This document shows positions 22,564 through 35,236 of a stretch of 64,000 nucleotides of DNA, one piece after another. Below the pieces are notes generated by a model, which did no database searches, was not told where the DNA came from, and saw only the letters and a list, made by a program, of their open reading frames with translations. The DNA lies in contig JANATF010000008.1 of NCBI GenBank assembly GCA_029449245.1, positions 1,922,001 through 1,986,000 of the forward strand. The letters run 5' to 3'. Position numbers and translations under genes: made by a program. How positions within the stretch are numbered: the stretch's first letter is position 1; the number at the start of each line of letters is the position of its first letter. The DNA is from Mortierella alpina. Its lineage: Eukaryota; Mortierellomycota; Mortierellomycetes; Mortierellales; Mortierellaceae.

Positions 22564-25500
22564 GGTTTCTTGCTTGTTGGTAGGTTATTAGTAGCGAGCT
22601 ACTTCCTAGGGGGGGTATATATAAGGCAGGCGTTGTCGCGCTGAAAAACTGCCGCGTGCTGATAAGTTGCTGCAAAGATCGCCAAACGGCCTACTCTGCT
22701 TCTCGTGCAGAGCTGCAAACGAATCCAATGAAATGTAGTCGCCGACTGAAGCATTGCACACAAGTAAGACGAGGCGAGACGAGGAGGATAGGGTTAGTAG
22801 GTTGTTTTGTTGTTAATGTTGCTTTAGCTTTTGCTGTAATTAATATTGTTGTTATGGTTGCATGTTTTGCTTGCAGCGCATAGTGCAGGATGCTTTGTTG
22901 ACCATGAAAAAAAAAGGGAGAGGCTAAGCGAGGGACAGACCCGACGATTGTGAACCGATGAAATTGAGGTGCTCTAAGCGAGCAAAGACCCAAGACGCTT
23001 CAAAAAACCCGTTTGTTCAAGGGGCAGCCCGCGGTATGCATCCAAGAGTAAACAGTGGGGGGCATTATGCTTGGTGTTATTGGGCGGATAGTTCCCGTAC
23101 TCCACACTGCTCGAAGCCACATCTCGAGCACTGCAAGATTGAATGTGTATGTTACTCGGTAGTTCGATCTCAGTACAAAAAAGTCGGTTGTAGGGGATGG
23201 CCGCTACATGTACTAAGAACAGGAGTCTTGTGTGTGGTATGTGGTACGAAAGGTGGGGGGTATGCATACAAATCTGTATCGGCATGAAGCTCGACGATAC
23301 AATGTATGGAGATAATGCGCACAACTCGCAGGCGATATCTTTGCGGTGCCCAGAACTGAACGGGTTCCTAACACCAAGAATGGTGAACCCGCAGTCTAGT
23401 GATCATGATGTACGGAGAGCGTAGCGGGCGGGAGGTTCACTGAAGGGCAGTGAGACAAGGCAGAAGTGGGGAGGAGCGACTGGGGTGTTCATTTTCGATG
23501 ACAAGGGGTCGTACCCAATATTATGGCGGCCATGTTCAGCAGTGGGGGGACACAAGCACTAGCAAAGACAGGCTAGTCGTGAGAGAGGTGGCTAGTGTAC
23601 TGGAGCGGACGAGTTTCAAGGGCAACGGATAGAAACAGTCGGCAAGAGTAAGGGGAACCACCATGCTCGAGCATTGACGGGGTAGAGTCGAGGAGAGAAA
23701 TTGAGGGCCACAATAAACTGAAGAAAGCAGTGATGTTCTACTCCAACGAAACGAAAAAGGAGTGCCAAGGAGGAAGCGGAGCAAGAAGAAGCGCGTGCAG
23801 TCGAGTGCAACACTTGGGATCCAAGTCCATCGAACCGATCCACTTCTCAGTCTTCTCAAGTGGATGGATGCACATCCGTTGCCCGACGGCCGCAGCCGCC
23901 GAGACACGGTCACCTAAACTGAAACCGGCGCCCCTGATTCGACATGAAGCCAACGCTGCCCATTGTCCCGAGATGTCGGATGAACCGACCTGGCGATTAT
24001 GTGCCCAAGAGTGATGGACGACAGTGGAGGAGGTGACAGAAAGATGCTGCAAAGATTATGCGATTTTTTATGTAAACCGCCATGGCTGCCATGTGCATGG
24101 TCACACAGCACGGTGAAGTGAAGGTACACGCAACAACCGACTGCCATCACCTGTCTGCTCAGCGGTGCAAGCCCCACAACAGCGAGGACAGATACTTACA
24201 GTGTGCGCGCAGTGTTTTGGAGGCGCTCGATCGGGAAGGGATGAGCCTCAGGAGAGGTGAGATTCAATGGTCAACGGGTGGTGATTCAAAGCAGGTTGGA
24301 TGGGTACTTTGAGCGATGTAAGAATCGGCGTCCATGCAAAGCTGGACTGGATGGGGTTGATTCTACACAAAGGACAAGGCAGGCTTCTGCAGGAGGCGGA
24401 GGAAAGCGAGAGTGTGTGTGGGTGAGTGAGAGGGAATGAGAGAATGAAAGCGAGCGATCGAGCGTGTGAGAGAGGAAGGAAGAAGGGGTATGTGCAGCAG
24501 CGGAGGCCGAGAGGCACACGGGTGCAATAAAAGGTCGACGCTACTGTGTCAGGCAGCAGGAAGAGCTGGGTCAAAGTGGCAAAACGAAGATGTGGATTGA
24601 GTTTTGAGAGGCCGGCGGACAGACGTGGGCGGGAACCCAACCCGCCTCTGGGCTCACTCTGCTCCCCCTGCCCTGTCAGACGCATCCATGTTCCCGCGAC
24701 ACAGATCTGAGCACGGTAGTCCCCCTCGGACGGTCGATCCACCATCGGCCGTGGCCTGAGGGAAACAGCGATCCCTGGCCCATGGTCGTGCTGGCCCGTC
24801 CCAGCGCGCACAAAGCCCCCAGGTTTCTCCGCACTTCATTTCCCGACAGAGTTCAGCTGGTCGCCTCCTGCCCAATGGGGACATTCCACCCTTATGGTGC
24901 AACCATAACGAGAGGACGGAGCGGATATACGTATGTACGTTCGTACGTTCGATATTGGCATGTGCATGCCACAGCATCCGACTCAGGCAGCACACCATGG
25001 ACGATAACCAATCCTTCTCCGGGATAACGTACTGTACAGCTTGGAATGCGCAAAGTGCGCAAGGTGTGCACAAACCCTACAAAAGACTGCGTTAGCACCT
25101 TTTTTTCATTTTTGCATTCCGCTCTTCTTACCGTTGGAAACACCCCTGATGCCTCAATCCGATGATTTGCTATAGCCTTACCCTGGGACCCGTCTCGCGA
25201 CTTTTGCTATGTAGCTAATAAATCTACATCCCCTTTTGCCTGTCAAAAGAGCCAATATCGTTGCTAGTCGCAAGGGAGCCTTCCTTTTGCAGTCTAGAGC
25301 AAGCCGACGCTAATTCCTCCCGTCGGCTGCATTCTTTACAAATTGCAAGTTGACCATCGAAAATACGTCCCAAATGTTCGTTTTCTTGTTTCGAAACTGA
25401 TGATTTTATAATGTTGTTGTTGTGCTCGATGTAGAGCATGTCTACTTTAAAGTGGTCTATGTCCTTTCCTAAGCGTCCGTAATATCCATGCCTAGCCAAA

Positions 25501-25571
25501 TCGTCTTCCATGGGCTGCGTTTGGCGGACATAACCTAGGCGGTGACTACGTCCAAGATGTGGAAGAGCTGG
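22564..25571. other. 3-kb gap between STK32-like kinase and guanylate kinase
   Basis: No gene I can support. It contains the kinase promoter (TATATATA around 22615-22623, minus-strand gene). A CT-rich minus-strand tract at about 24400-24480 resembles the transcription starts used elsewhere here, and a strong donor GTAAGTAT lies at about 24191-24198, so a spliced non-coding or unrecognised transcript is possible. Just downstream of the guanylate kinase stop is an open frame (25571-25224) in the same frame as that gene. Confidence 0.
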
Positions 25572-26616
25572 TTAATACTTTATCAAACGACGGTACGTAC
25601 CGCGCACTATGCAATAGATTGGCCATCAGAGCATCTTCCTCCACACTTACCCTTGTCAATGAACGCCTTGAAATCAGCATAGGCCGCCTCAAGGTCATCA
25701 TTAACGATGGTCTTGTCATAGGCTCCCTCCTCCTTGGCGTAATCAAGTTCGCCCTGGGCGGCTGCCAAACGTCCCTGGATGTCCGCCTCCTTCTCAGTGC
25801 CACGTCCACGAAGGCGCTTCTCCAGCTCCTCAACCGAAGGGGGCTGGACTGAGAGGTAATAGGGGTTGAGGTCCGTGGCCTTGACCAGCTTGACACCCTA
25901 CAAATCATGATGGCTTGTGTGAGATCCTGTTCCCCTCTTTTTACAAAGAGTATGAAAAAAAAGAGCGCATAGGAGGTACAAAGCAAAACTTCTTCTTCAA
26001 ACATACTTGCATATCGATATCCAGAATGCAGGTGCGTCCTTTGTCACCGACCGACTTGACAGCCTGGACCGTGGTTCCGTAGAGGTTACCCGAGAACTCG
26101 GCGTGCTCGATGAATTCTCCACGCTGAACACCAGCCAAAAACTCCTCTCGGGTCACAAAGTTGTAATCGACGCCGTTGATTTCTCCAGCACGAGGGGCAC
26201 GAGTCGTGTCTATAGCCCATCCCAATAAAGTGCGTCAGTAGGCAGGACGTCTGATAGATGGTCTGGTTCACAGAGTGTGGTGTTGCATAGGTCGCCGTGG
26301 CGGTCCTTGGATCGTGCCAAATCCCAGGTACTTACGAGAGACGCTGAATCCAAACTTGTCGGGGTACTCGGCGAAGAGACGCTTCAAGAAGGTCGACTTG
26401 CCGGCTCCTGACGGTCCGGAGAGGACGATGGGTCTTGATGCTTTGTTTCATGAGCCAGAAAAGAATTCATCGAACAGAGGCGCAGAAGTGGCCGTAGTTA
26501 ATAAACGCTATCGCCCAGGATTCAATGTGCTTGTGTCCAGACTGGGTCGCTAAGCAGAGCATCCGACCGCGTGCCTGCTGTCCTTCTGTTGCCATCCGAA
26601 GTGTACCTGATGCCAT
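25572..26616 (-). CDS. GUK1: Guanylate kinase
   Basis: Cytosolic GMP kinase (ATP + GMP to ADP + GDP), essential for guanine nucleotide supply. Five exons: 26616-26607 (only 10 nt), 26440-26336, 26209-26007, 25897-25651 and 25606-25572; 199 residues, the normal size. Motifs: P-loop GPSGAGKS near residue 11, GMP-binding [37 protein letters not shown], the Arg-rich lid KRLRGRGTE and IVNDDLE. The start uses ATG in a CACCATGG context and is supported by the phase of the 10-nt exon ([12 protein letters not shown]). The C-terminus ([11 protein letters not shown]) comes from a 35-nt last exon and is less conserved. It is divergent from MSH1. The reading frame stays open for 115 codons after the TAA. 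Confidence 0.
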
Positions 26617-26682
26617 GGTGAGAGATGTGAGTGTGAGGAGCGCAATCGGGCGAAAGGGTCCTGAAAACAAGAAAAAATAAAA
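26617..26682. promoter_or_regulatory. Very short divergent intergenic region GUK1 / MSH1
   Basis: Only 66 bases separate the guanylate kinase ATG from the first in-frame ATG of MSH1. If MSH1 starts at a later Met (26773 or 26803), the shared region is 156-186 bases. The sequence is unremarkable, with an A-rich run at 26664-26680. A shared bidirectional promoter is inferred from the layout. Confidence 0.
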
Positions 26683-29600
26683 ATGGTGGCTGTGGCAGAA
26701 TCACACACTGGGACGACGATAGGGCCAAAGGTCCAGCGCCCGTTTGTTCTCGAATCGCCAGCACGTCCAACCATGCATGCACCCTGCTGGCAGTGGCCCT
26801 CCATGCAGCTTGCAAGGTCCATGACACGGTCGCCCCTCACCTTGCCAGCATACGTCGGTGGCCTTGCCCGCAGAGCCCGCCCCTTATTGCAGCACGTACC
26901 TGCGCCGAGAAGTACAGCTGGCGAGACGATCGCCGCCACCAAATCATCGCTGCGGCAGTATCATGTAGCACTCCATCCCTCCACTTCTAGGCCAAGTCGA
27001 TCAAAGGCAGAGTCCAATGGTCGACAAGGCGGGCTACCAGCAGAGGGAACGACGGCACCCCGTCCCAAAATGACTGTCCTACGCCTCGAAGATCTTGACA
27101 GTGTCAACTCCAATCCCACGATCTTATCTTCAGAGGACGTACCTGGACTGCCAACGCTCGAGACCACTCCCAAGCTGAAGAGGAAGCGAGTATCAAGGGC
27201 CAAGCAGCCGCAAAAGGATGCGGCTGGATTGGCGGACTTAAAGGAAGAGATCGTGACAGTCATGCCCAAGTCGATCGAAGCAAAGACGAGCGAGCCCAAG
27301 AGGCGCCTCACTCCTTTGAGGAAGCAGATTCTGGAACTAGAAGCGACGTATCCGGATTGTGTCCTTCTCGTCCGAGTTGGCGAGTTTTATGAGGTATTGA
27401 CTCGATTTGAAGATTCAGCAAACACGCAGCGTTCAATCCCATGGCGCAAACCATCAGTTTCCCTAACAACAAGTTGGCAACAGCTCTATGACCACAACGC
27501 AGTAGAGTACGGGCATCTGCTTGGCTTGAAAATGGGCTCCAAGGTCTTTGGCGGGCAGACTATACCATTCACCGGCTTCCCTATTCGGCAGCTTGACCGT
27601 CACCTAGAAACGTTAGTGGGGCGCCATCACCTCAAGGTGGCCCTTTGTGAACAATTCCAAGATGATCGTGAAACTGGAACGCGGTCCTTTCGCCGATCTG
27701 TCCACAGGATCATTACACCAGGGACGCTTATTGACGAGCAGTTTCTGGATCAGGCAGAGAACAACTGGCTCCTCGCAGTGGCGAGTGACAAGACTAGTCA
27801 CACTCTTGGGCTGTCCTGGCTGGATATCTCAACTGGCGACTTCTTCACGCAGGAGACGACGTATGAGAGTTTTCCTAATGACTTGGCTCGGATACGGCCG
27901 AGAGAAATCATTCTCAACTCTAATTTGAGGAACGAGCCAGAGCATGCGGTCTTGGTAGCCATTCAGCAGCTGGGGCAGTTTGTTGTCAGCTACGAAGACA
28001 TGCGAACTGCGGCACAGCTCGCATTAAAGAACGAGAACGAGATTTTGTCCGAGGCGGGGGAGTACTATGGATTTGATCCGCGTCATTTGCGGCCCTTTAC
28101 GAATCGAGAGCAATCGGCGTGCCTGGCCATTCTAAGATACGTGAACCATACGCAGATGGGTCGGCGACCTGCGGTTCAGCAGCCGATCGAGTGGAAGGAT
28201 AACTCTATCATGAAGATTGACAGGAATACGATCGAGGCCTTGGAATTGGTGCGCACTCTCCGTGATTCGTCAAGGATGGGGAGCTTACTCTATTATTTGG
28301 ACAAGACTAAAACAAAAGCCGGATCCCGCCTACTGGCAGACTGGATGAGTACGTGCAAACATGTGTTTGTAATTCAAGTCGAAAGGGTGTTGTCCACCTT
28401 CGTTCGCTAATGCTTAAACACCCTCTATTTATTGACTTGTTCCAAACATTATAGCCTCACCGCTCACGAGCATTGACAAAATCAACCGACGCCTTGATAT
28501 GGTTGAGTTTTTGGGAAATGACAGCCACTTCATGAACGATATTGACGTGTATCTGGCAGAGTGTCGTGACGTACAGCGGGCGATTCAGAAACTTTCACTA
28601 GGACAGATTGATCCGCAGGATTTGGTTGCTATCCGCATTACGCTGGAGGCGCTACAGAGAATCAAGGACCGCATGACGGACAAGATCATGCTCACAGCAT
28701 CGCAGAAGGCTTCGCAGAAATCATCGCAGTTCAAGGCCAGCAAGGTTGTTCCATCGCTGATTCAAGAAACTGTGGTCAACATTCATGGACTGGAGCACAT
28801 CTGTGCGCTGATCAGGAATGTAGTCGACGAGAGCATGGAGCAGGATCAGGAGTATGGGTTTATCAATGAAAGCGTGAGTCCAGTCCTCAATGAAATGCAC
28901 ACCAAGCTGAGAGAACTCAAAGGCCAAAGGAAGACACTTCTGGACCAGTGGACGCTGCATCTTGGTGGTGTGAAGCCGTTTGAGATCAAGTCGTCATTTG
29001 GATATCGGCACATTGTGGAGCTGCGAAGCACTATCACCGCAGAACGTTTACGGGAGCTATTAAATGGAGGGGTAGTCGATGTGTCGCATGCAGATCAGCG
29101 GCGGTCAAAAGTGCGATATCAAGTCCCGGTATGTGGTGTTGCGTAGTTGCCGATAATGTTGAGATTAGGCCCTTCCTTGTAATGTCGCTTACTATTTGCA
29201 GTTTTGTCATTGATAGGTGCTGTCACAACTCATGGACTCGATCGAGAGGATGGAGGCACAGATTGTCCAGCAGGAAAAGAGCATTCTCAATGCCACGAGG
29301 TCCGAGATCCTGGAGGAGAGCACTGCAATAGTTCAAAATTGTCGGTATATCGCCCAGTTGGACGTGCTCCTGGCATTCTCAAAAATCATGCTCGAGCGGC
29401 AGTATACCCGTCCTGTTCTCAATGACAGGTAGGGCAACGTACTCAAGCATCACAACTTCATGACATGTTTGGTACTCGATTGCTAACTACCTTTGCACTA
29501 TACTTGCACTAGTACACTCTCTCTGATTGATTCAGGCCGTCATCCAGTGGTAGAGCTCGCACTGCAAGATGAAGGTCGTCACTTTGTGGAGAACAGCTGT

Positions 29601-30519
29601 GCAGTCGGGCAAGAGGAACTCATATGGTTGCTTACAGGGTATGGATGCGATTGTGCGATCGTACGTTTTGAAAATCAATAATGCCACTATGATTGTTTCA
29701 ACACTGAGCATACTTGTACTCTATAGGCCTAACATGGGTGGCAAGAGCACGTTCCTGCGACAGAACGCGATCCTCACCATAATGGCACAAATGGGTAGCT
29801 TTGTACCTGCCGCCTATGCCCAGCTTGGTGTTGTCGACAAGGTCTTCAGCAGGGTAAAGTGTTGATTGTGGTGTGGTTTCTCCTGCTGGAATATAGTGCT
29901 ATTTCGTACTTACCTTCTGCATGATCTCCTCCTGATGTGGTAGCTCGGAGCATCGGACAATCTTGCCAACTCTCAATCAACCTTTATGGTGGAAATGACC
30001 GAAACGGCATCGATCCTTCAAAACGCGACAGAGCGATCTCTTGTGATAATGGATGAGGTTGGGCGCGGGACCGCGACCTTGGATGGCTGTGCTATAGCGT
30101 ATGCGACTCTGCATCACTTGTATAATACGAACAGGTGCCGAACTCTGTTTGCTACACACTACCACGAGCTGGCTGACATGGTAGGTGCGATCAATGGAAA
30201 CTATGGCGCGGCAGGTCGGAAGGTGGCCTCTGAAGTGGCCTCTGATGAGCATGCGAAGGATGAACAGGATGTGTCCAAGGCAGCAGCTTTAGGAGAACTG
30301 CAGACCTGGAGGGGACAGGCACCCTTGACGCATGTGCGGTGCTATCAAACGACACTTGAGAAACAAGGCGATGAGTCGTATGCCTACATCCACCATGTGA
30401 TCCCAGGAGTGTGCCGGCAGTCGCATGGGATCCATGTAGCCAAGCTGGCGGGCATGCCACTGAGTGCCATCGAGGTTTCCACCAGGATACTGGAGGTCCT
30501 CCAGACACCCAAAGGATGA
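26683..30519 (+). CDS. MSH1: Mitochondrial DNA mismatch repair MutS homologue Msh1
   Basis: MutS-family ATPase that keeps mitochondrial DNA stable. Exons 26683-28348, 28455-29128, 29217-29428, 29513-29638, 29727-29853 and 29944-30519 give up to 1,126 residues. Domain I ([16 protein letters not shown]) is near residue 225; the residues after it do not show the canonical mismatch-binding FYE context beyond this GEFYE. The connector and lever follow, then Walker [10 protein letters not shown] (about 893-901), the Walker B region [11 protein letters not shown] and FATHYHEL. The span given uses the longest frame; the Arg/Ser-rich segment starting at Met 26803 ([12 protein letters not shown]) looks like the real mitochondrial presequence, so initiation at 26773 or 26803 is more likely. 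It is longer than yeast Msh1 (959), mainly at the N-terminus. It shares its 5' region with guanylate kinase. Confidence 0.
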
Positions 30520-32160
30520 GACATTCTTTTAGATGCGTAAACGTCGTGGGCGATATGCTCCGGTCTTCCACTATCCATCTCTATGGTATAGCGCTTCCGT
30601 GTATATACTCGGCGTAAAAGTGTCTGTAGTGTAGCAACCATATTCGGGCATAAATATCATAGTGTGTGGTCGGTGTGGACCCTCATCTTCATCTCGCTGC
30701 AGCGAGTGTTCTCACTCTCAATATATCAACATATTCCGGTAAGCAAGCAGTAGCCTTGTCTGCAGTCCCTGACCTTAAGCGCTTTCACTGCGCAGATTTA
30801 TTCAGGCATCATGGTTTCTCGATGCGTTGTAACATACATCCGCCTAAGAAGTATTTAGTCGGTAAAAGCCTGCTTCGTGGAAATATCCTCAGCGTCAGTG
30901 CCCTCGTCCTCTTTATGATGCTGCCTTCTTGGCCACCTTGCTTTAATTTTTCTGACGCGGTCCTCTTGTCCAAGATGCGCTGTGTGATGCTTTTGGTGGA
31001 CGGATTTGCCATAAGTCATGGCCAAGAAGGTTAGCTCGGAATGACAGATGAATCCTGGATTTATCTTGGCTTTTGGTAAAGTCGGCAAAGGTGCGGCTGT
31101 CACCCTGTTTATCTTGAAGAAGTATTCTTCTCCCCGAACTATGGATATGGAGAGCCTTCTTTTGACGTGATTTGTCGATGAAGCACGTACCTGAGTGGTT
31201 TTGAATCCGCGTTCCATGTATCGCTTTCCTGGTCAAAGTGTCGGTGTGGCATCTGAGGAGTTTTCGGCAATCAACGCCATAACCTGCGGTTCCTTATTCG
31301 GAGTTTGACCTATGATGGCTATGATTTGTCCTGTAATTTAGAGGATGAAGTATGGGTACAGCTTCACTTTATTCGTCTGACCACTGCCTATGCTTTGCCT
31401 TTGCAGCTCTTCCAAATTGAACTTTAAGGCGATCAGTTAAAAGGCGAAAGCATCGATTGATTTCCATGACGGTGCTTCTTCCCGGGCACGACGTTCTTTA
31501 TCGCGGAGGCCCTCGCCGTGAAACCCTCCTACGCGATGTCTGTCTCGCAGTGGACAAAGACTCTTTGCGGCGCGTCTTTTTTCTTTGAGAACTGCGTTCC
31601 TGATTGCTACTCTGACTGATCTCAGATATACCTTGCCCATCTCTACATCAGCCTCTATATGATAACACAACATGTCAATGGTTGGATCATAAGTAGTTGA
31701 CGAACTCGGCTTTGGCACTAGATGATCATGGCCAGGTGGTGCGACACGCCCCCTCGACACCCATGAACCGCATGCTGTACTAGCATAGGCCAGCTTTGCA
31801 GCTCCAGAGAGGCATTGGTACGTGATATTGTACACTCTGGGGTTTAACAGGCGTGCACCACCGTACCATCGCAGGCTGCTGGCCCGAACACAAGACGCAA
31901 AGAGGAGACGCAAGATGGCTCCGGTCGATCACAGACGGACACACACACACGCGCATGACGTATCATTCTCGCGAATTCGATTGGTTTGAGCTCGAAGGGG
32001 CACAAAGTTGGCTTTCCTTTCTGACTCCACCGATTCGTCTCTGTTCCCCTAATCCCTTTCCATCCTCATTCCCCACTCCCCGCGCGCCTTGCATCTGCTG
32101 CCTTCTCTCCTCCACGCCCCCCGTCATCCTCACAGCATCACACAGCCCTCTCTGCACGCC
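30520..32160. other. Intergenic between MSH1 and DSK2
   Basis: No supported gene. On the minus strand, open frames at 30855-31236 and 31437-31913 have mixed, protein-like composition but no recognised family, and the possible splice sites between them do not keep one frame. A short CA-repeat lies at about 31939-31950. The last 150 bases are C/T-rich and serve as the DSK2 leader. Confidence 0.
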
Positions 32161-33478
32161 ATGTCAGACAGCACCATCACCATCAACGTCAAGGCATCCA
32201 ACGAGAACAAGTATGAGATCACCATCAGCCCCGCCGCCACAGTCCTCGACTTCAAGACCAAGATCGCTGAGAAATGCGACCTGCCCGCAGAGCGCATCCG
32301 CCTGATCTACTCTGGCCGTGTCCTCAAGGATGCAGACACCCTCGAGTCCTACAAGGTCCAGGAGGGCCACACCGTCCACATGGTCCGTGGTGCTGCTCCC
32401 GCAGGAGCAACCGCAACCGCAACCGCAACAGCCACAGCCACCACCACCGCCACACCTGCTGCCACGACCGCCACAACCACCCCTGCCGCTTCCACCGCTG
32501 CAACAATAACCCCAGCTGCTGCCACTAACACTGCTGCAGGTACGTGCATCATACTCCAAGGCATGTTTGGTTGTTGTTCTACCCTGTGCTGTATGTGCCC
32601 TGTAAGCTAACACGTCTCTATTTTTTTTGAATTTAGATCCCTTTGGCACCGGAGCAGGCGCAATGCCCAATCCCTGGGCCAATATGATGGGCAGCGGTGG
32701 TGGTATGGGAGGCATGGGAGGCATGGGAGGCATGGGCGGTATGGGCGGCGGCATGGGCGGCATGGATCCCACCATGATGAACCAAATGATGCAGGACCCC
32801 AACTTTGCTCAGTACATGTCCAATATGCTCCAGAACCCTCAGGTGCTCGAATCCATGATCTCCATGAACCCTATGCTGGCCTCTATGGGTCCCGAAGTCC
32901 GCCAGATGCTGCAGTCGCCCCAGTTTCAACAAATGATCTCCAACCCAGAGATGCTGCGTCAGGTGGCACAGATGAGCTCGCAGATGGGTGGTGCGGGCGG
33001 CATGGGCGGTATGGGCGGTATGGGCGCCTATGGAGGAGCAGGAGCAGGAGGAGCAGCGGCCCCTGGTGCCATGTATAACCCTTGGGGCGCTGCTGTCACC
33101 CCAGCCACGACTGCAACACCCGCCACCACGGATGCTACCGCAACCAGCACACCCCCAAGCACAGGTGCAGCAGCACCGGCCTTCAACCCCTTTGCGGCGA
33201 TGGGAGGCGCAGGAGCAGGAGCAGGACCTGGAGCGATGAACCCAATGGCACAATACTGGGCTCAACAGATGGCAGCCATGGGCGCTGGAGGTGGAATGGG
33301 AGGAGCACCTGCAGCCCCAGTCCAGCCTCAGGAGCCACCAGAGATCCGCTTCCAGGTCCAGCTGCAGCAGTTGAACGAGATGGGCTTCTGGGATGCAGCC
33401 AAGAATATCAGGGCGCTGCTTGCTGCTGGAGGAAATGTCAATGGTGCGATTGAGATGTTGTTTTCGGATAGCATCTAG
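32161..33478 (+). CDS. DSK2: Ubiquilin / Dsk2 ubiquitin-shuttle protein
   Basis: Shuttle factor carrying ubiquitylated proteins to the proteasome. Exons 32161-32539 and 32637-33478 give 406 residues. Residues about 5-75 form the ubiquitin-like domain ([15 protein letters not shown] ... [20 protein letters not shown]). An Ala/Thr linker and Gly-Met-rich repeats follow. A central STI1-type region reads [20 protein letters not shown] and [18 protein letters not shown], and the C-terminal UBA domain reads [34 protein letters not shown]. The start at 32161 was chosen because it begins the ubiquitin-like fold; an in-frame ATG 72 bases upstream adds nothing conserved. Codon use is biased, suggesting good expression. 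Confidence 0.
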
Positions 33479-35236
33479 ATAGAAGCAGAACGAGCCGTAA
33501 TACAGCAGGAGTACTACGGAGGCGTATAATCAACAGATGTCGTTCTCGTTATTGGGGGTGCCTGTCTTGGTCTGTTATTGACACGAGAATGCGAAGAGCG
33601 TTTGCTAATGTTCAATTCAAGATAAGCACTGTCCCCCCGTAGCTTAAATGCTATTGTGCCTCTACAGCTCCAGAACCATACAGAGCATCTAGCCATTTAC
33701 ATAGGGACGTCTCTCGCCGAAGTGAGCGACCGTCGTCGTCCTTTCCACGGCAGACAAAAGCCTAGGAAAGAGGCGAATGTCTTCATTTTTTTAAACCTGT
33801 GGTCTTTTTGCACAACGCTGCTAGAGACTCGTTGAAGAACATATAATTCAGGTTCCCCACTTAGACCCCAGTGCTCTCCATCTGTGCCATGGGTATTAAA
33901 AGTGCTTTATCGGTTTCACAGGCTCCAATCATCCCCTAGACTGCCTGCACAATAGCTCAAAGTCAAGGCCCATATTTCGGTATTAGACGCCGCGAGGTAC
34001 ACATAAATGTCGCCTTCAAAAGGCAGACGCGCGGAATACAAAAGAATTTAACTTGCTCTGCTTCACGGTGGAACAGCCGGTTGACCACGCCGGCGAGGAG
34101 CGGTGGTTAACAGCCATAGTGGAGGCGTCTGTTATGATGGCACCATTTGACCCCGATTCTGTAGCTCAGGATCAGTAGCACCATATTTTTGTACCCTGGG
34201 AAACGAATGTGCCAACGTCGTGGAGGATTTTTATTTTGAGTCGACCTGACTTGACCTGATCTGACTTCAATACCTCAACAGGGAAAAGCCGATGACTAGA
34301 ATTCAATTGGCATGGTGGGAAGACTACAAAGGTAAGTGTGTGACAAGATACACATTTCATGCAACGCTGACTGCCAGATATCCTCTAGCATTATCCTCTT
34401 GCTCTCTTTTGTACTGATGATCTTTTTATTGTAGAGCAGAGAGGCGAGCAGCTTAGAGCAAACGCACGGCGCCAAGAATCCATGCAACACTCATGTGTAT
34501 CTCTGGGGTCTTGTAATGGAAAATTATATATCGTTAGCCTCCTTCAACGATGTAGTGTGGTCGTTGTCTCTGGCTGCATAAGTCCTTGCTTTCTCTTTAC
34601 AGCGTTGGCCATAATTACAATCTCACATGGGCGTTTTCGTTCCCTTTAATACTTTTGTCGTAAGAGTCCTAGGAATCAAGTAGCAAAAGCACTTAGCCTT
34701 TTTTTTTACCCGCCAGTCTTGTTTTTTATCCGCCTTTTCCCTGGTTGTGCTGTGCCGAATGTTGGCGTTCGTGCACTGGCCCACTGGAAAGAACAGTGAT
34801 CTACAGTCCTCATGATTGCTCGGCCATCTCTTACGTGTCACCATTTGATAGGAAAGGTAGAGCATATTTGTCAATGTTCATCCTCCTCTGCCCGTACCGA
34901 CCCTGCCCTTGGAGCTGGTTTTTGTCACGCCGCGGCTCTGATCCTTGCCCTGCGCCGAAGAACCGATCGTCTAGATTTCTGACCGACGGGGGGGGGGTTG
35001 GATAAGAATCTCGGCTCTCCGCGGACAGAAGAGGCTTGATCAAGCATAGAAAATGTATTAAAGATGGTCACCGAAGCTCTCAGTAGGCTAAAGAGTCGAG
35101 CATGTTGACCAGCGGTTTTGACTGGATCCAGACATATTCGGCCATTATTTGACCGGTCCTGAAAGAACGCGCCTTTTACTTTTGCCCATTCTTTTTAAAA
35201 TCGATGCGTCTATTTATTCGGCTCAACCACCCCGCG
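33479..35236. other. Convergent intergenic stretch, DSK2 and Rap-GAP 3' flanks
   Basis: About 1.76 kb without a supported gene. Only short open frames without motifs; a run of 10 G lies at about 34987-34997. Both neighbours end here, so it should contain their 3' UTRs. Confidence 0.

Noticed and set aside
31437-31913. 158-codon minus-strand frame with a good donor after ADVEMGK
   Set aside because: The best downstream acceptor gives a quick stop, the other open frame needs a different phase, and no conserved family was recognised.
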